Assembly (NCBI GenBank): GCA_934662565.1
Contig: CAKUKI010000002.1
Coordinates: 1-64,000, forward strand
Direction: 5' to 3'
Source of the DNA: an uncultured Elusimicrobiales bacterium
GTDB lineage: Bacteria; Elusimicrobiota; Elusimicrobia; Elusimicrobiales; Elusimicrobiaceae
DNA length: 64,000 nucleotides
The notes below the pieces were generated by a model that saw only the letters and a list, made by a program, of their open reading frames with translations, ran no database searches and was not told where the DNA came from. The position numbers and the translations under genes were made by a program. Each line of letters opens with the position of its first letter. Position 1 is the stretch's first letter. Below, piece after piece: positions 1 to 8,510 of the stretch.

Positions 1-654
1 GCCAGTTATTCTTGCAGTGCCGCTACCAATTATAAATGGGTGTTGGGTGCATTTCCGGATTGTCCGGCCAAACCGGCAGATGAAACGGAAACTTGCCCCA
101 ATGGCACTGTCCGCACGAAAAGTTATACTTGTGTAAACGGCGCATGGGCGGCCGGAAATTGGGACAAAGAATGTACGAGTAATTGTCCCGCGGGCCGCGT
201 TGAGGAGCCTTTTTCTGGCGATTGTATTTGTGAGGCAGAATGGAATGAAACCGAAGAATATACAAAATGTTCCGGAACCGCGCAAGAATGGTGCCCTGTT
301 GGAGATAAAGGAAAACGGGTACTGCGTGATGTAATCCATTTTTGGAATTCTGACACTTGCAAGTGTGAGTATGATTGTGCAAGAGTCCCTACATTTTGGC
401 GTTGTCAGCGTGGGGATGCAGATGCTGCTTATTTCGAGAAACAATATGAATCTGAGGAGGCAGCAAAAAGAGATTGTTTGGAGCAGGGAAACTTAGATGC
501 TTCGTATGCGATTTTGCGAGGGGGCGCCGTAAACAAAAACGGTTTTATTGGAACGAATTGGTCAGAAATTTGGTATTGCACCGACCAAAATATCCCTTGT
601 GGTGGAGGGTTAGGAAGATGTGACCCTTGCACTTGTTTGTGTGGTGTAGGGTAG
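1..654 (+). CDS. Cysteine-rich protein, C-terminal part (5' end outside window)
   Basis: The reading frame is open from base 1 to the TAG at 652-654, so only the last 217 residues are visible. This part has about 21 cysteines, spaced in loose modules such as SYTCVNGAW, GDCICEAEW and DPCTCLCGVG. That pattern suggests an exported, disulfide-rich protein, but no named family is recognised. There is no membrane segment in the visible part. A GTG at 40 is only an internal codon. A strong intrinsic terminator follows at about 703-730. It could be the tail of a large surface protein or of an atypical pilin-like protein; its N-terminus is needed to decide. Confidence 0.7.
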   Translation, partial: ASYSCSAATNYKWVLGAFPDCPAKPADETETCPNGTVRTKSYTCVNGAWAAGNWDKECTSNCPAGRVEEPFSGDCICEAEWNETEEYTKCSGTAQEWCPVGDKGKRVLRDVIHFWNSDTCKCEYDCARVPTFWRCQRGDADAAYFEKQYESEEAAKRDCLEQGNLDASYAILRGGAVNKNGFIGTNWSEIWYCTDQNIPCGGGLGRCDPCTCLCGVG

Positions 655-702
655 AAATCAGCAGTTTTTCACGTATCCTCCTTGTCCAATAAACAAGGTT
701 GG

Positions 703-730
703 AAAAGGGCCCCCGCAAGGGGGCCCTTTT
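703..730 (+). terminator. Intrinsic terminator
   Basis: An 8-bp GC-only stem (707-714 with 719-726) with loop GCAA is followed by TTTT. It ends the cysteine-rich gene. Confidence 0.8.
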
Positions 731-800
731 GTGTGGCAAGCTGTAGCGGAAAATTTAGTATAAAAATAACTGTAAAGTGCCGCCCTGTGGGCTTGATAAC

Positions 801-819
801 TGCTACAATGTAAACTATG
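801..819 (+). promoter_or_regulatory. Extended -10 promoter abutting the start codon
   Basis: TGCTACAAT (801-809) is an extended -10 box. Only 7 nt separate it from the ATG at 817, and there is no ribosome-binding site, so the transcript probably starts at or next to the start codon. Confidence 0.5.
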
Positions 820-1512
820 GATTTACTACTTAATACCCCCGCACTTACCGCGTATGAACAAATGGCGCTGGACGAAACCTGCGCGCTTACGCACGCGGGC
901 GGATTTTGGCTCCGCTTTTACCATTGGGCGGATAAAGAGGCCGTCACCTTTGGCTATGCCCAGCCGCGCCGTTCTGTTTTGCGTCAAGCGGCGGCGGCCG
1001 GAGTGTGCGGGCCGGCCGTGCGCCGCCCTACCGGCGGGGGCATGGTGCTCCATCGGGGGGATTTGACTTTTGCCTGTATTTTACAAACGGCACAACCGCC
1101 CGCGGCCTTGTATGCGCGTTTGCATGGGGCTATCCGCGCGGAGCTTGCTTTTTTGGCGCCGGTAAAAGTGTGGGGCAAAACCGCCCCGCAAGCCTATTTG
1201 CCCGCCCAGCACGGCCAAGCCGGAGCTTGCTTTTTGAATCCGGTAGAAAATGATTTGCTGGCGGCGGACGGGCATAAAATTTTGGGGGGTGCTATCCGGC
1301 GTTTTGGCCAAACGGTGTTGTATCAGGGGTCTTTGCAAACGTCCGGCGCGCGGGAAAACCCCGCCTTAAAAAAAGCCGTTATTACCGCCATTATGCGGGA
1401 GTTTGACGCGCATTTTGTTCCCCGTGCCGTGGGGGCGGACGTGTTAGCGCAAGCCAAAAAGCTGGCCCAAACGCGCTACCAAAGCGAAGATTGGAACGGT
1501 AAATTTGAATGA
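817..1512 (+). CDS. LipM-like octanoyl/lipoyl protein acyltransferase
   Basis: The 231-aa protein belongs to the biotin/lipoate ligase fold family, which attaches octanoyl or lipoyl groups to lipoyl domains such as GcvH. The RRPTGGG motif is at residues 69-75, followed by H79 and GDLT. The segment ACFLNP (C138) followed by GHKILGGA (K154) and VLYQGSL resembles the LipM/LipL group, where the cysteine forms the acyl-thioester, more than the ATP-dependent LplA group. That subgroup call is inference; lipoate-protein ligase is the alternative. It is the first gene of a five-gene operon and overlaps the next gene by 4 nt (ATGA). Confidence 0.75.
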   Translation: MDLLLNTPALTAYEQMALDETCALTHAGGFWLRFYHWADKEAVTFGYAQPRRSVLRQAAAAGVCGPAVRRPTGGGMVLHRGDLTFACILQTAQPPAALYARLHGAIRAELAFLAPVKVWGKTAPQAYLPAQHGQAGACFLNPVENDLLAADGHKILGGAIRRFGQTVLYQGSLQTSGARENPALKKAVITAIMREFDAHFVPRAVGADVLAQAKKLAQTRYQSEDWNGKFE

Positions 1513-2195
1513 AAAATATCCTCAAAACACTGCTGGCGGTGTTGCTGCTCCCCACGCTATTTTTAGCGGCGGCGCAAACGGCGCGCCTGTTGTACGGCAC
1601 ATTGGGAAATATAAAAATGTTTGCCTGTTTTGCGGGCGGGGCCGCGGTGTATGGGGCCATTCATTTTTGGGTATATGATTTTTCCCGCGTGTATGTGCTG
1701 GGGCACGAATTGACCCACGCCGTGGCGGCCTTGCTTTGCGGGTACCGCATTAAAGATATCAGCGTCCGGCAAGACCGCGGTTATGTAAAAATGACCCAAT
1801 GCAACGCTTTTGTGGCACTGGCGCCGTATTTTATACCGGCTTATACGGTGGGGCTGGGGCTTTTGTATTGCGCACTTACTTGGGTGGCGGATTTAACCCC
1901 CTACCGTTGGGTGTTTGTAGGCTTGGCCGGTTTTTGTACGGCGTTCCATTTTGTGCAAACATTCAAAACCTTGTTTGAAGCGGACCAGCCGGATTTGCAA
2001 ATGGCGGGCGGAAAGGTGTTTTCGGCCGTGTCTATTACCTTTGTAAACTTAATTATATTGGCTGTTTTGTGCAAGGTTTTGTTCCCGCAGCAAACGGATT
2101 TGGGCGCGTCTGCGCTGCGCGTGGCAACGGGAACCTATAATACGTGGCGAATTTTTGTAAACTATATGGTAGAGCGTATTTATAACGCGCTCTAA
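1509..2195 (+). CDS. Membrane HExxH protein, M50-like metallopeptidase
   Basis: The 228-aa protein has about five or six hydrophobic segments. HELTH at residues 66-70 sits at the edge of a hydrophobic segment, as the zinc-binding HExxH does in M50 (site-2 protease type) peptidases. A later hydrophobic stretch, APYFIPAY, may correspond to the second conserved region of that family. No PDZ domain is present and the protein is short for the family. Substrate is unknown. Its start overlaps the stop of the acyltransferase (ATGA), so the two are translationally coupled. Confidence 0.55.
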   Translation: MKNILKTLLAVLLLPTLFLAAAQTARLLYGTLGNIKMFACFAGGAAVYGAIHFWVYDFSRVYVLGHELTHAVAALLCGYRIKDISVRQDRGYVKMTQCNAFVALAPYFIPAYTVGLGLLYCALTWVADLTPYRWVFVGLAGFCTAFHFVQTFKTLFEADQPDLQMAGGKVFSAVSITFVNLIILAVLCKVLFPQQTDLGASALRVATGTYNTWRIFVNYMVERIYNAL

Positions 2196-2204
2196 AGGGA
2201 ATGT

Positions 2205-4493
2205 ATGGCGCAAGAGCAAAAAAAGAAAAAAAATTGGGTGGTGCGTTTTTTGGGGGCGTGTTGCACGCTTACCCTGCGGACCGTTATGTTTACGCTGATG
2301 CTCATTTTGTGCTTGCTGGCGGTTTGTTGGGTGTTGTTTATCAAATTTTTTAATGCCCAGTATTTAAGCGAGGAAATCACCGCCCAATTACAACGCGCCC
2401 TAAACCGTCCGGTCGTAATTACTTCGTTAGATTTGAAATTTTTTAACACGCTGGAATTAAAAGGCTTTTCCGTACTGGATAGTGAGGTTGCCCATGGGGA
2501 AGCGTTTGTATCGGCCGACAGTGTGGCGGTGCGGTTTAAGTTGTTGCCGCTGTTGGACCACCAACTGGTTATTGACGAAGTGACCCTCAACCGCCCCCGC
2601 ATTAACATTGTGCGCGGGGAAGACGGCCGCTATAATGTGCCGGATATTCGGGCCACCCAAAAAACGCATAGCGAGGCAACTTCCCCCACCGGAGAGCGCT
2701 TTGCCGTCAGCGTGCAGGACTGGACGGTCAAAAACGGCGTCATGAGCTATAAAGATTTACAGAATAAAACGACCCACGCCGTATATGGGCTCAACCTGCA
2801 TTTTGAACGCTTGCGCTTTGATGAACTTTCCCGCTTTCAAATGGAAATGGTCCTGCGCAATAAGTGGAAAGATAACATTTCCGATATGGAAATTAAAGGC
2901 GCGGGCCATGTGAATTTTGCCAATTTTGATTGGAGCAATTTTGCCTTGCGCAGTTTACGCGCGCAAGTGTTTGCGTTCCGCAAACCGGTGGCTTTAACCG
3001 TGGATTTGGACAATTTGCGCACCCCTTATTTTAATATCCGCGCGCAAGTGCCCGCGTTTGAGGGGAAAGATTTATCCGTATTTGATGATAAAATGGCGCA
3101 GTTTTATTTGCCGCAGACGGACGTTAGCTTAAAGGGGGTATTATCCAACAATTACCGCACTCTAAAAATTAACGAATCTTCCATCACGGCGCAAGATGTG
3201 CGCGCACAGGCAAACGGCACCTTAAATTTTGCGGACGCTCCCTTTACGGCGGATGTGCAATTTTCTACCGGCCTGATGGATTTAGCCCCGCGGAGCCAAA
3301 ACTATCCGCCTTTGGAAAAATATAAACTGACCGGTTCCGGCGCGGTGGAAAAAGCCCACCTTGTGCGTACAGACGGCCGTTGGCATTTGCCGCTTTTAAC
3401 TTTAACCGCCCAAAACGCGGGGGGATATTTTTACGGCTTTTTGGCAGACGGCGTGAGCGGCACCTTTCAAGCCAAGCAGGATTTTAGCGATTTGTACGCC
3501 AACACTACTTCCGGCAAAGTGACCGTGGACCGCAGTGTGTTTGATAAGTTGCAACTTTCCGGCTTTTACCGCAAAGGAAACGTGTATGCCAATATTGCCG
3601 GCGGGGAATTAAACGGTGTGCCGCTTAAAATGAATTTGGCCATTCATCACATTAAATCCCCCAAGCGCAAAATTACCACCAACATTTATTTGAAACATTT
3701 TGAGCCTATGCCGTTTATTGACGTGGTGTTTGATTTTGCCCATGTGATTGGGCGGATTCATCCCTTTAAGGTGCGCGAACCTAAAGAAGGACCGCTGGCA
3801 TGGCTTGTTAATTTTAGGGAGCGCTTGCCCAAATTTATGCCTAACTTTGCGGGCACGTTATCCGCCGATACGTTTTCATCTACGGTTATTTCCGGCAATA
3901 ACTTTTTTGCGGAGTTTGATTTAACGGGCTTACTGGCCGGTATGGACCAATTAAACGGCACCTTGGATGCCACCCTGCAAAACGGTGTGATTCACCAAAT
4001 GGAAAAACTGGCCGAAGAACAACAGGCACTCAACATTACATTTACGCCGTTTATTATTATGCACCGCATGGAACGCGCCGGAAGTTTTAAGGTGGGGCAA
4101 GTGTTAAAAGATGTGGCGTTTGAGGATATGGCCGCCAGTGTGGATTTTGTAAACGGACGGATGAACATTAACAATGCGTTTACGCAGGGGCCCACCATTT
4201 CCGCCGCCGTACAAGGTTGGACTAACTGGGTGGAAGAAAATTTTGATATTATTATATGGACGATGTTTAACAACACTTCCCGCTCGGGCGCGTTGGCGGA
4301 AAACTTGACGGATGAATCCGGTAATCCGGCACTGGCGTTTAAGGTGTCGTCCTCCATGCGTAAACCCAAGTTGGAAATGTTAAAGGCCAAGCAAACGGGC
4401 CGGCAGATTAAAGCCGCCCAATCACGCGGGCTGCGCACCGTTTTTGAAGCCAATCGGGATTTTATTAAAGGAGACTTCCATGCCAAGAAATAA
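2205..4493 (+). CDS. AsmA family protein
   Basis: The 762-aa protein has a charged lysine-rich N-terminus, one membrane anchor at about residues 22-47, and a long beta-rich periplasmic region. The segment after the anchor (LNRPVVITSLDLKFFNTLELKG without a break in the AsmA pattern, then a VDEV-like VIDEVTLNRPRINI) is typical of AsmA/TamB-like proteins. These are thought to bridge the periplasm in lipid transport and outer-membrane homeostasis. A GGGA ribosome-binding site precedes the ATG. The 3' end overlaps pyrE by 14 nt. Confidence 0.8.
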   Translation: MAQEQKKKKNWVVRFLGACCTLTLRTVMFTLMLILCLLAVCWVLFIKFFNAQYLSEEITAQLQRALNRPVVITSLDLKFFNTLELKGFSVLDSEVAHGEAFVSADSVAVRFKLLPLLDHQLVIDEVTLNRPRINIVRGEDGRYNVPDIRATQKTHSEATSPTGERFAVSVQDWTVKNGVMSYKDLQNKTTHAVYGLNLHFERLRFDELSRFQMEMVLRNKWKDNISDMEIKGAGHVNFANFDWSNFALRSLRAQVFAFRKPVALTVDLDNLRTPYFNIRAQVPAFEGKDLSVFDDKMAQFYLPQTDVSLKGVLSNNYRTLKINESSITAQDVRAQANGTLNFADAPFTADVQFSTGLMDLAPRSQNYPPLEKYKLTGSGAVEKAHLVRTDGRWHLPLLTLTAQNAGGYFYGFLADGVSGTFQAKQDFSDLYANTTSGKVTVDRSVFDKLQLSGFYRKGNVYANIAGGELNGVPLKMNLAIHHIKSPKRKITTNIYLKHFEPMPFIDVVFDFAHVIGRIHPFKVREPKEGPLAWLVNFRERLPKFMPNFAGTLSADTFSSTVISGNNFFAEFDLTGLLAGMDQLNGTLDATLQNGVIHQMEKLAEEQQALNITFTPFIIMHRMERAGSFKVGQVLKDVAFEDMAASVDFVNGRMNINNAFTQGPTISAAVQGWTNWVEENFDIIIWTMFNNTSRSGALAENLTDESGNPALAFKVSSSMRKPKLEMLKAKQTGRQIKAAQSRGLRTVFEANRDFIKGDFHAKK

Positions 4494-5058
4494 TCTGGAT
4501 GTTTTGTGCCTCTTGCAAGAACATGGGGCTATTATGGAGGGGCATTTTGTAATGCCGTCGGGCTTTCATAGCCAGTCGTACATTCAAACTTCCCTCTTGT
4601 TGCAGCACCCTCATTTGGCCCAGCGTATCGCGCAGGCCTTGTCGGATAAATTTTCCCAAAAAGCAGATGTAATTTTGGCGTTGGAACCGTCCAACTCCGT
4701 TTTGGCGCAAGAAGTGGCCCGCGTGCGCGGCGTGCGCGCCATTTTTGCCTCCCGCAATGACCAAGGCCAAATGGTGCTTAAACACAACTTTGTGCTGAAA
4801 GCCGGCGAGCGTGTGCTGGTGGTGGACGACGTGACCGTCGGCGGGCGCAAATTGGCGCAGGCTATTGAGCTGGCACAAAAAATGGGCGCCCATGTGTTTG
4901 GCGTGGCGGTAATTGTGGACCGCTCTATGGGGTATTTGCCGTTGACAATTCCCCTGCGGGCGCTGCTTTCCTACCCCATGGAAACTTTTACGGCGAAAGA
5001 GTGCCCGCTCTGCGCCGCTAAAATCCCGTTTACAGACGTGGAAACCTTAAACAAATAG
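4480..5058 (+). CDS. pyrE: Orotate phosphoribosyltransferase
   Basis: The 192-aa protein converts orotate and PRPP to orotidine 5'-phosphate in pyrimidine synthesis. The PRPP loop VLVVDDVTVGG is at residues 112-122, and the substrate region MPSGFHSQSYIQ is near the N-terminus. I chose the ATG at 4480, which has an AAAGGAG site 6 nt upstream; a start at 4444 would extend into AsmA without support. C-terminal cysteines (CPLCAAK) are a minor family variant. It lies in an operon with asmA and the rRNA methyltransferase; no other pyr gene is near. Confidence 0.85.
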   Translation: MPRNNLDVLCLLQEHGAIMEGHFVMPSGFHSQSYIQTSLLLQHPHLAQRIAQALSDKFSQKADVILALEPSNSVLAQEVARVRGVRAIFASRNDQGQMVLKHNFVLKAGERVLVVDDVTVGGRKLAQAIELAQKMGAHVFGVAVIVDRSMGYLPLTIPLRALLSYPMETFTAKECPLCAAKIPFTDVETLNK

Positions 5059-5084
5059 GGCAATTATAAAAACAAGGAACCTGT

Positions 5085-6260
5085 ATGATTGAAATTAAAT
5101 TAAAAGCAAAAGAAGAAAGAAGACTGTTGGCCGGACACTATTGGGTGTTTTCCAACGAAATTGACGGGTTGGATACCTCTATTGAACCCGGTACGCTGGT
5201 GCGCGTGTTGGCGCACGACGGCACCCAGGCGGGGATTGGCTGTTTTAATCCGCACAGTTTAATTGCCGTACGGCTCCTTAAAAAAGGCGAAGGCGATTTG
5301 CCCGAAGATTTTGTGTTTGAAAATTTGGATACGGCCTACGCTTACCGGCGGGAACACGGCCTGCGCAAATACGGCCGTATGTGCTATGGCGAGGCGGACA
5401 ATATGCCCGGTTTGGTCATTGACCGCTACGGGGATGTATTGGTGATTGACGTATTAACCGCCGGTATGGAAAAATTAAAACCGCAAATTACCGCCGCTTG
5501 CCAAAAAATATTTAAGCCCAAAGGCATTTTTTACCGCAACGACAGCGCCTTCCGCGCGCTGGAAGGGCTTTCCGGCACGCCGGAAACCGTGGGCGAAGTG
5601 CCCGAAACGGTGGAAATTGAAGAAAACGGCGTTAAATATATCGTGCCTATCCGCGTAGGGCAAAAAACCGGATTTTATTACGACCAGCGCGAAAACCGCG
5701 CATTCTTAAAACCGTATTTTAAGGATAAACTGGTGTTGGATTTGTATTCTTATATAGGCTCTTTTGGCATTACGGCCGCGCTGGCTGGGGCTGCCCAAGT
5801 GTGGGGGTGTGATTCTTCCGCCGCCGCGGTGGATTTTGCCCAGAAAAATGCCAAATTAAACGGGGTGGACGATATTGCCGTTTTCCACCGCGACGACGCC
5901 GAACGCTTGCTTTCCGCTATGAAAAAAGGCGAACTGCCCGACCAACCCGATATGGTATTATTAGACCCGCCCGCTTTTGTAAAAAGCCGCAAGGCGCTTC
6001 CGCAAGCGGTGGGGCTGTATGTAAAATTGGTCAAAATGGCGTTGGAAGGCTTAAAAACAGGTGGCTATTTGGCCTTTTCCACTTGCTCCCACCATGTATC
6101 GCGCGAATTGTTTATGGACATCATCCGCCAAGGGGTGAGCAAATCCGGCAAGCGGGCGGTACTAGTGGAACTGCGCGGACAAGCCAAAGACCATCCGGTG
6201 CTGATTGGTATGCCGGAAACGGAATACCTGCACTTTGCTTTACTGCAAGTGCGTGAGTAA
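5085..6260 (+). CDS. PUA-domain SAM-dependent rRNA cytosine methyltransferase, RlmI-like
   Basis: The 391-aa protein has an N-terminal PUA-like RNA-binding domain (about 1-75) and a Rossmann methyltransferase domain. QKTGFYYDQRENR (193-205), motif I LDLYSYIGSFG (about 218-228), DPPAF (294-298) and the FSTCSHH region match the RlmI/COG1092 family, which methylates cytosine C5 in 23S rRNA. An AAGGAA site lies before the ATG at 5085. It is the last gene of the operon that starts at 817 and is followed directly by a terminator. Confidence 0.85.
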   Translation: MIEIKLKAKEERRLLAGHYWVFSNEIDGLDTSIEPGTLVRVLAHDGTQAGIGCFNPHSLIAVRLLKKGEGDLPEDFVFENLDTAYAYRREHGLRKYGRMCYGEADNMPGLVIDRYGDVLVIDVLTAGMEKLKPQITAACQKIFKPKGIFYRNDSAFRALEGLSGTPETVGEVPETVEIEENGVKYIVPIRVGQKTGFYYDQRENRAFLKPYFKDKLVLDLYSYIGSFGITAALAGAAQVWGCDSSAAAVDFAQKNAKLNGVDDIAVFHRDDAERLLSAMKKGELPDQPDMVLLDPPAFVKSRKALPQAVGLYVKLVKMALEGLKTGGYLAFSTCSHHVSRELFMDIIRQGVSKSGKRAVLVELRGQAKDHPVLIGMPETEYLHFALLQVRE

Positions 6261-6261
6261 G

Positions 6262-6289
6262 CAGATTTAGCTCAATAAATCTGTTTTTT
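6262..6289 (+). terminator. Intrinsic terminator of the 817-6260 operon
   Basis: An 8-bp stem, CAGATTTA (6262-6269) with TAAATCTG (6276-6283), is followed by six T. It begins 1 nt after the methyltransferase stop. Confidence 0.8.
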
Positions 6290-6356
6290 AGATAGGGGTT
6301 TGCTTTGCGTTTGGGCGGCAAACCCCGTTGTTTTTGGTGCGAGTCCTTTATAAAAT

Positions 6357-6385
6357 AAAAGACCCCGCGCTGGGCGGGGTCTTTT
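6357..6385. terminator. Bidirectional terminator
   Basis: GACCCCGC (6361-6368) pairs with GCGGGGTC (6374-6381), flanked by AAAA and TTTT. It can stop the tRNA-Phe transcript on the minus strand and read-through from the plus strand. Confidence 0.75.
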
Positions 6386-6399
6386 AACAAAAGGAAAAA

Positions 6400-6471
6400 T
6401 GCCGAGGGACAGGATCGAACTGTCGACACCTGGTTTTTCAGACCAGTGCTCTACCACTGAGCTACCTCGGC
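6400..6471 (-). tRNA. tRNA-Phe (GAA)
   Basis: A full 72-nt cloverleaf on the minus strand. Acceptor GCCGAGG/CCTCGGC, anticodon stem CTGGT/ACCAG with loop CTGAAAA (anticodon GAA), and T-loop TTCGATC. CCA is not encoded. Confidence 0.95.
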
Positions 6472-6482
6472 ATTACCTATAT

Positions 6483-6511
6483 ATAATACAAAATTTATGA
6501 CGTTCGGGCAA
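6483..6511 (-). promoter_or_regulatory. Promoter of tRNA-Phe
   Basis: On the minus strand, TTGCCC (6511-6506) and TATTAT (6488-6483) are spaced by 17 nt, about 12 nt before the mature tRNA 5' end. Confidence 0.7.
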
Positions 6512-6539
6512 ATTTTATTTTTCCCCTATACAAACGCCG

Positions 6540-7001
6540 TTAAAAGCGGCAGGCAGAAACAAAAATTTGCACTAGCTCTTCCAAATATTTCCGGTCCGTT
6601 TCGTTAAAACGCGCTAAAAGCGGGGAGTCTATATCCAGTACGCCCCATAAGGTGCCGTTTTGGATGACCGGTACCACAATTTCACTGCGCGAAGCGGCAT
6701 CACACGCAATATGCCCCTCAAACGCATGTACGTCCGGCACCAGTACCGTTTGGCGCGTTTGGGCGGACATGCCGCAAACGCCTTTCCCGTATGGAATGCG
6801 CACGCAAGCCGGTTTGCCTTGAAACGGCCCCAACACCAGCTGCCCGTCTTTCCAACGGTAAAATCCGGCCCAGTTCAGCCCGCAAAGCGTGTTAAATAAC
6901 AACGCCGCCAAATTGGCCGCGTTGGCAATCGGGTCCGTTTCGCCTTGTAATAAGGCGCGTGCGGCCGGTAATAAGGTGTGATACGGGTTGGTTTTTTCCA
7001 T
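6540..7001 (-). CDS. msrC: Free methionine-(R)-sulfoxide reductase (GAF domain)
   Basis: The 153-aa protein is a single GAF domain of the fRMsr family, which reduces free methionine-R-sulfoxide. Three family cysteines are present at about residues 66 (ACVRIPYG), 76 (GKGVCGMSA) and 100 (HIACDAASRSEI). I start at the ATG at 7001 (MEKTNPYH), because a TACAAT box lies 6 nt upstream and the longer frame from 7034 would include the promoter. It shows no ribosome-binding site, so a leaderless mRNA is likely. It diverges from the kor operon. Confidence 0.88.
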   Translation of the reverse strand: MEKTNPYHTLLPAARALLQGETDPIANAANLAALLFNTLCGLNWAGFYRWKDGQLVLGPFQGKPACVRIPYGKGVCGMSAQTRQTVLVPDVHAFEGHIACDAASRSEIVVPVIQNGTLWGVLDIDSPLLARFNETDRKYLEELVQIFVSACRF

Positions 7002-7033
7002 AATTTTATTGTACAAAAAAATGCGTATACTCA

Positions 7034-7063
7034 TTGCGCAAAAGCTATCAAAAGAAATATACT
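7034..7063 (+). promoter_or_regulatory. Promoter of the korDABC operon
   Basis: TTGCGC (7034-7039) and TATACT (7058-7063) are spaced by 18 nt. TTGCGCAA here is a palindrome lying between the two divergent transcripts. Confidence 0.55.
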
Positions 7064-7112
7064 GTAAGTATCAGGGATAAAAGGGGCCTGCCCTGTGCCC
7101 ATAGGAGATTGT

Positions 7113-7316
7113 ATGCCAAAAATTGTAGTAGATGCCAACAAGTGCAAGGCTTGCTATATGTGTGTGAGTGCCTGCCCTAAAAAATGTTTGGGGCCGTCCA
7201 AAACCATTAGCAAAAAGGGGTATTTCCCCGCGGAGCAAATCCGCCCCGAAGATTGTATTGGCTGCAAGATGTGCTATTTGGTCTGTCCGGACGTAGCCAT
7301 TACCGTAATGAAATAA
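7113..7316 (+). CDS. korD: 2x[4Fe-4S] ferredoxin subunit of 2-oxoacid:ferredoxin oxidoreductase
   Basis: The 67-aa protein has two ferredoxin motifs: CKACYMCVSACPKKC near the N-terminus and CIGCKMCYLVCP near the C-terminus. Each can bind a 4Fe-4S cluster. It is the delta subunit that passes electrons from the TPP site to external ferredoxin. I chose the ATG at 7113, preceded by AGGAG, rather than an upstream in-frame GTG. It is the first gene of a four-gene operon with the alpha, beta and gamma subunits. Confidence 0.88.
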   Translation: MPKIVVDANKCKACYMCVSACPKKCLGPSKTISKKGYFPAEQIRPEDCIGCKMCYLVCPDVAITVMK

Positions 7317-7342
7317 CGTTTTACCATAATTAAGAGGATTTT

Positions 7343-8506
7343 ATGAGCGAAAAAACTTTAAGAAAAGGGAATGAAGCGTTAGCTGAAGGCGCTATCCGCG
7401 CCGGCTGCCGCTTTTTTGCCGGATATCCTATCACTCCCCAAAACGAAGTGCCGGAATTTATGTCCGCCAATATGGCAGATGCCGGCGGCGCGTTTGTGCA
7501 GGCGGAAAGCGAAGTAGCCGCTATCAATATGGTATACGGCGCCGCAGCCACCGGAACGCGCAGTATGACGTCTTCTTCCTCTCCGGGGATTAGCTTAAAA
7601 CAAGAAGGCATCACCTATTTGGCCAGCGCGGATTTGCCGTGCCTGATTGTAAACGTTATGCGCGGCGGGCCGGGGTTGGGCAGTATTGGCGGCGCGCAGG
7701 GGGATTATTTCCAAGCCACCCGCGGCGGCGGCAACGGGGATTATCATGTAATCGTGCTAGCGCCGAACTCCGTAGAGGAGTTGGGCAACTTCCCCAAATT
7801 GGCTTTTGATTTGGCCGAAAAATACCGTATGCCGGCTATGATTTTGGCCGACGGTATTTTAGGGCAGATGATGGAAACCATGTCTTTTAATTTTGAGCCT
7901 GTGGACCCCAATAAACTGGGCAAATTTGATTGGGCCGTGGATATTTATAAAAACGGCCGCCACAAAAATAATGTGTTTTCCTACAAAGGCGATAACCTGA
8001 TTGCGGACGTGGTGGAACGCGCCAAACGCTATGGCCTGATTGAAAAGAACGAGCCCCGCTTTGAAGCCCGCCAAACCGAAGATTGCGACGTACTTTTGGT
8101 GGCATACGGCTTGTCTTCCCGCGCGTGTTTGGAAGCCGTGGTAAAAGGGCGCGAAGAAGGGCTGAAAGTGGGTCTTTTCCGCCCGATTACGCTGTGGCCG
8201 TTCCCGTCTGAAGCGTTGAAAAACGCCGCCCAACACGCCAAGGCCGTGCTGTGTGTGGAACAGAGCCTCGGGCAGTTGGTGCAGGATGTAAAACTTTCCT
8301 TAAACGGTGCCAAACCGGTTTATTTGAATGCTTATCCGGCGGGCGGGCAACCGTCCGGCGCCACCATTTTAACGGCGGTGCGCAGTGCGCTCAACGGTCA
8401 AACGGAAGGGTTGTTTGATTTACAGCGCCACGCGGAAGGATTTACCTATCATTGCCAGCGGGATTTGGCCTTGGGTGTGCAGGGCGACCGCAAAGGAGGC
8501 AAGTAA
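7343..8506 (+). CDS. korA: 2-oxoacid:ferredoxin oxidoreductase, alpha subunit
   Basis: The 387-aa protein matches the pyrimidine-binding plus domain II/III subunit of the KorA/VorB family. AGYPITPQNEVPEF lies near residue 27, and SSSSPGISLKQEG near residue 75 is the typical substrate/TPP-interface stretch. The complex oxidatively decarboxylates a 2-oxoacid to acyl-CoA with reduction of ferredoxin. Whether the substrate is 2-oxoglutarate or a branched-chain oxoacid cannot be read with certainty. An AAGAGGA site precedes the ATG. The gene sits between the ferredoxin and TPP-binding subunits. Confidence 0.88.
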   Translation: MSEKTLRKGNEALAEGAIRAGCRFFAGYPITPQNEVPEFMSANMADAGGAFVQAESEVAAINMVYGAAATGTRSMTSSSSPGISLKQEGITYLASADLPCLIVNVMRGGPGLGSIGGAQGDYFQATRGGGNGDYHVIVLAPNSVEELGNFPKLAFDLAEKYRMPAMILADGILGQMMETMSFNFEPVDPNKLGKFDWAVDIYKNGRHKNNVFSYKGDNLIADVVERAKRYGLIEKNEPRFEARQTEDCDVLLVAYGLSSRACLEAVVKGREEGLKVGLFRPITLWPFPSEALKNAAQHAKAVLCVEQSLGQLVQDVKLSLNGAKPVYLNAYPAGGQPSGATILTAVRSALNGQTEGLFDLQRHAEGFTYHCQRDLALGVQGDRKGGK

Positions 8507-8510
8507 TTTT

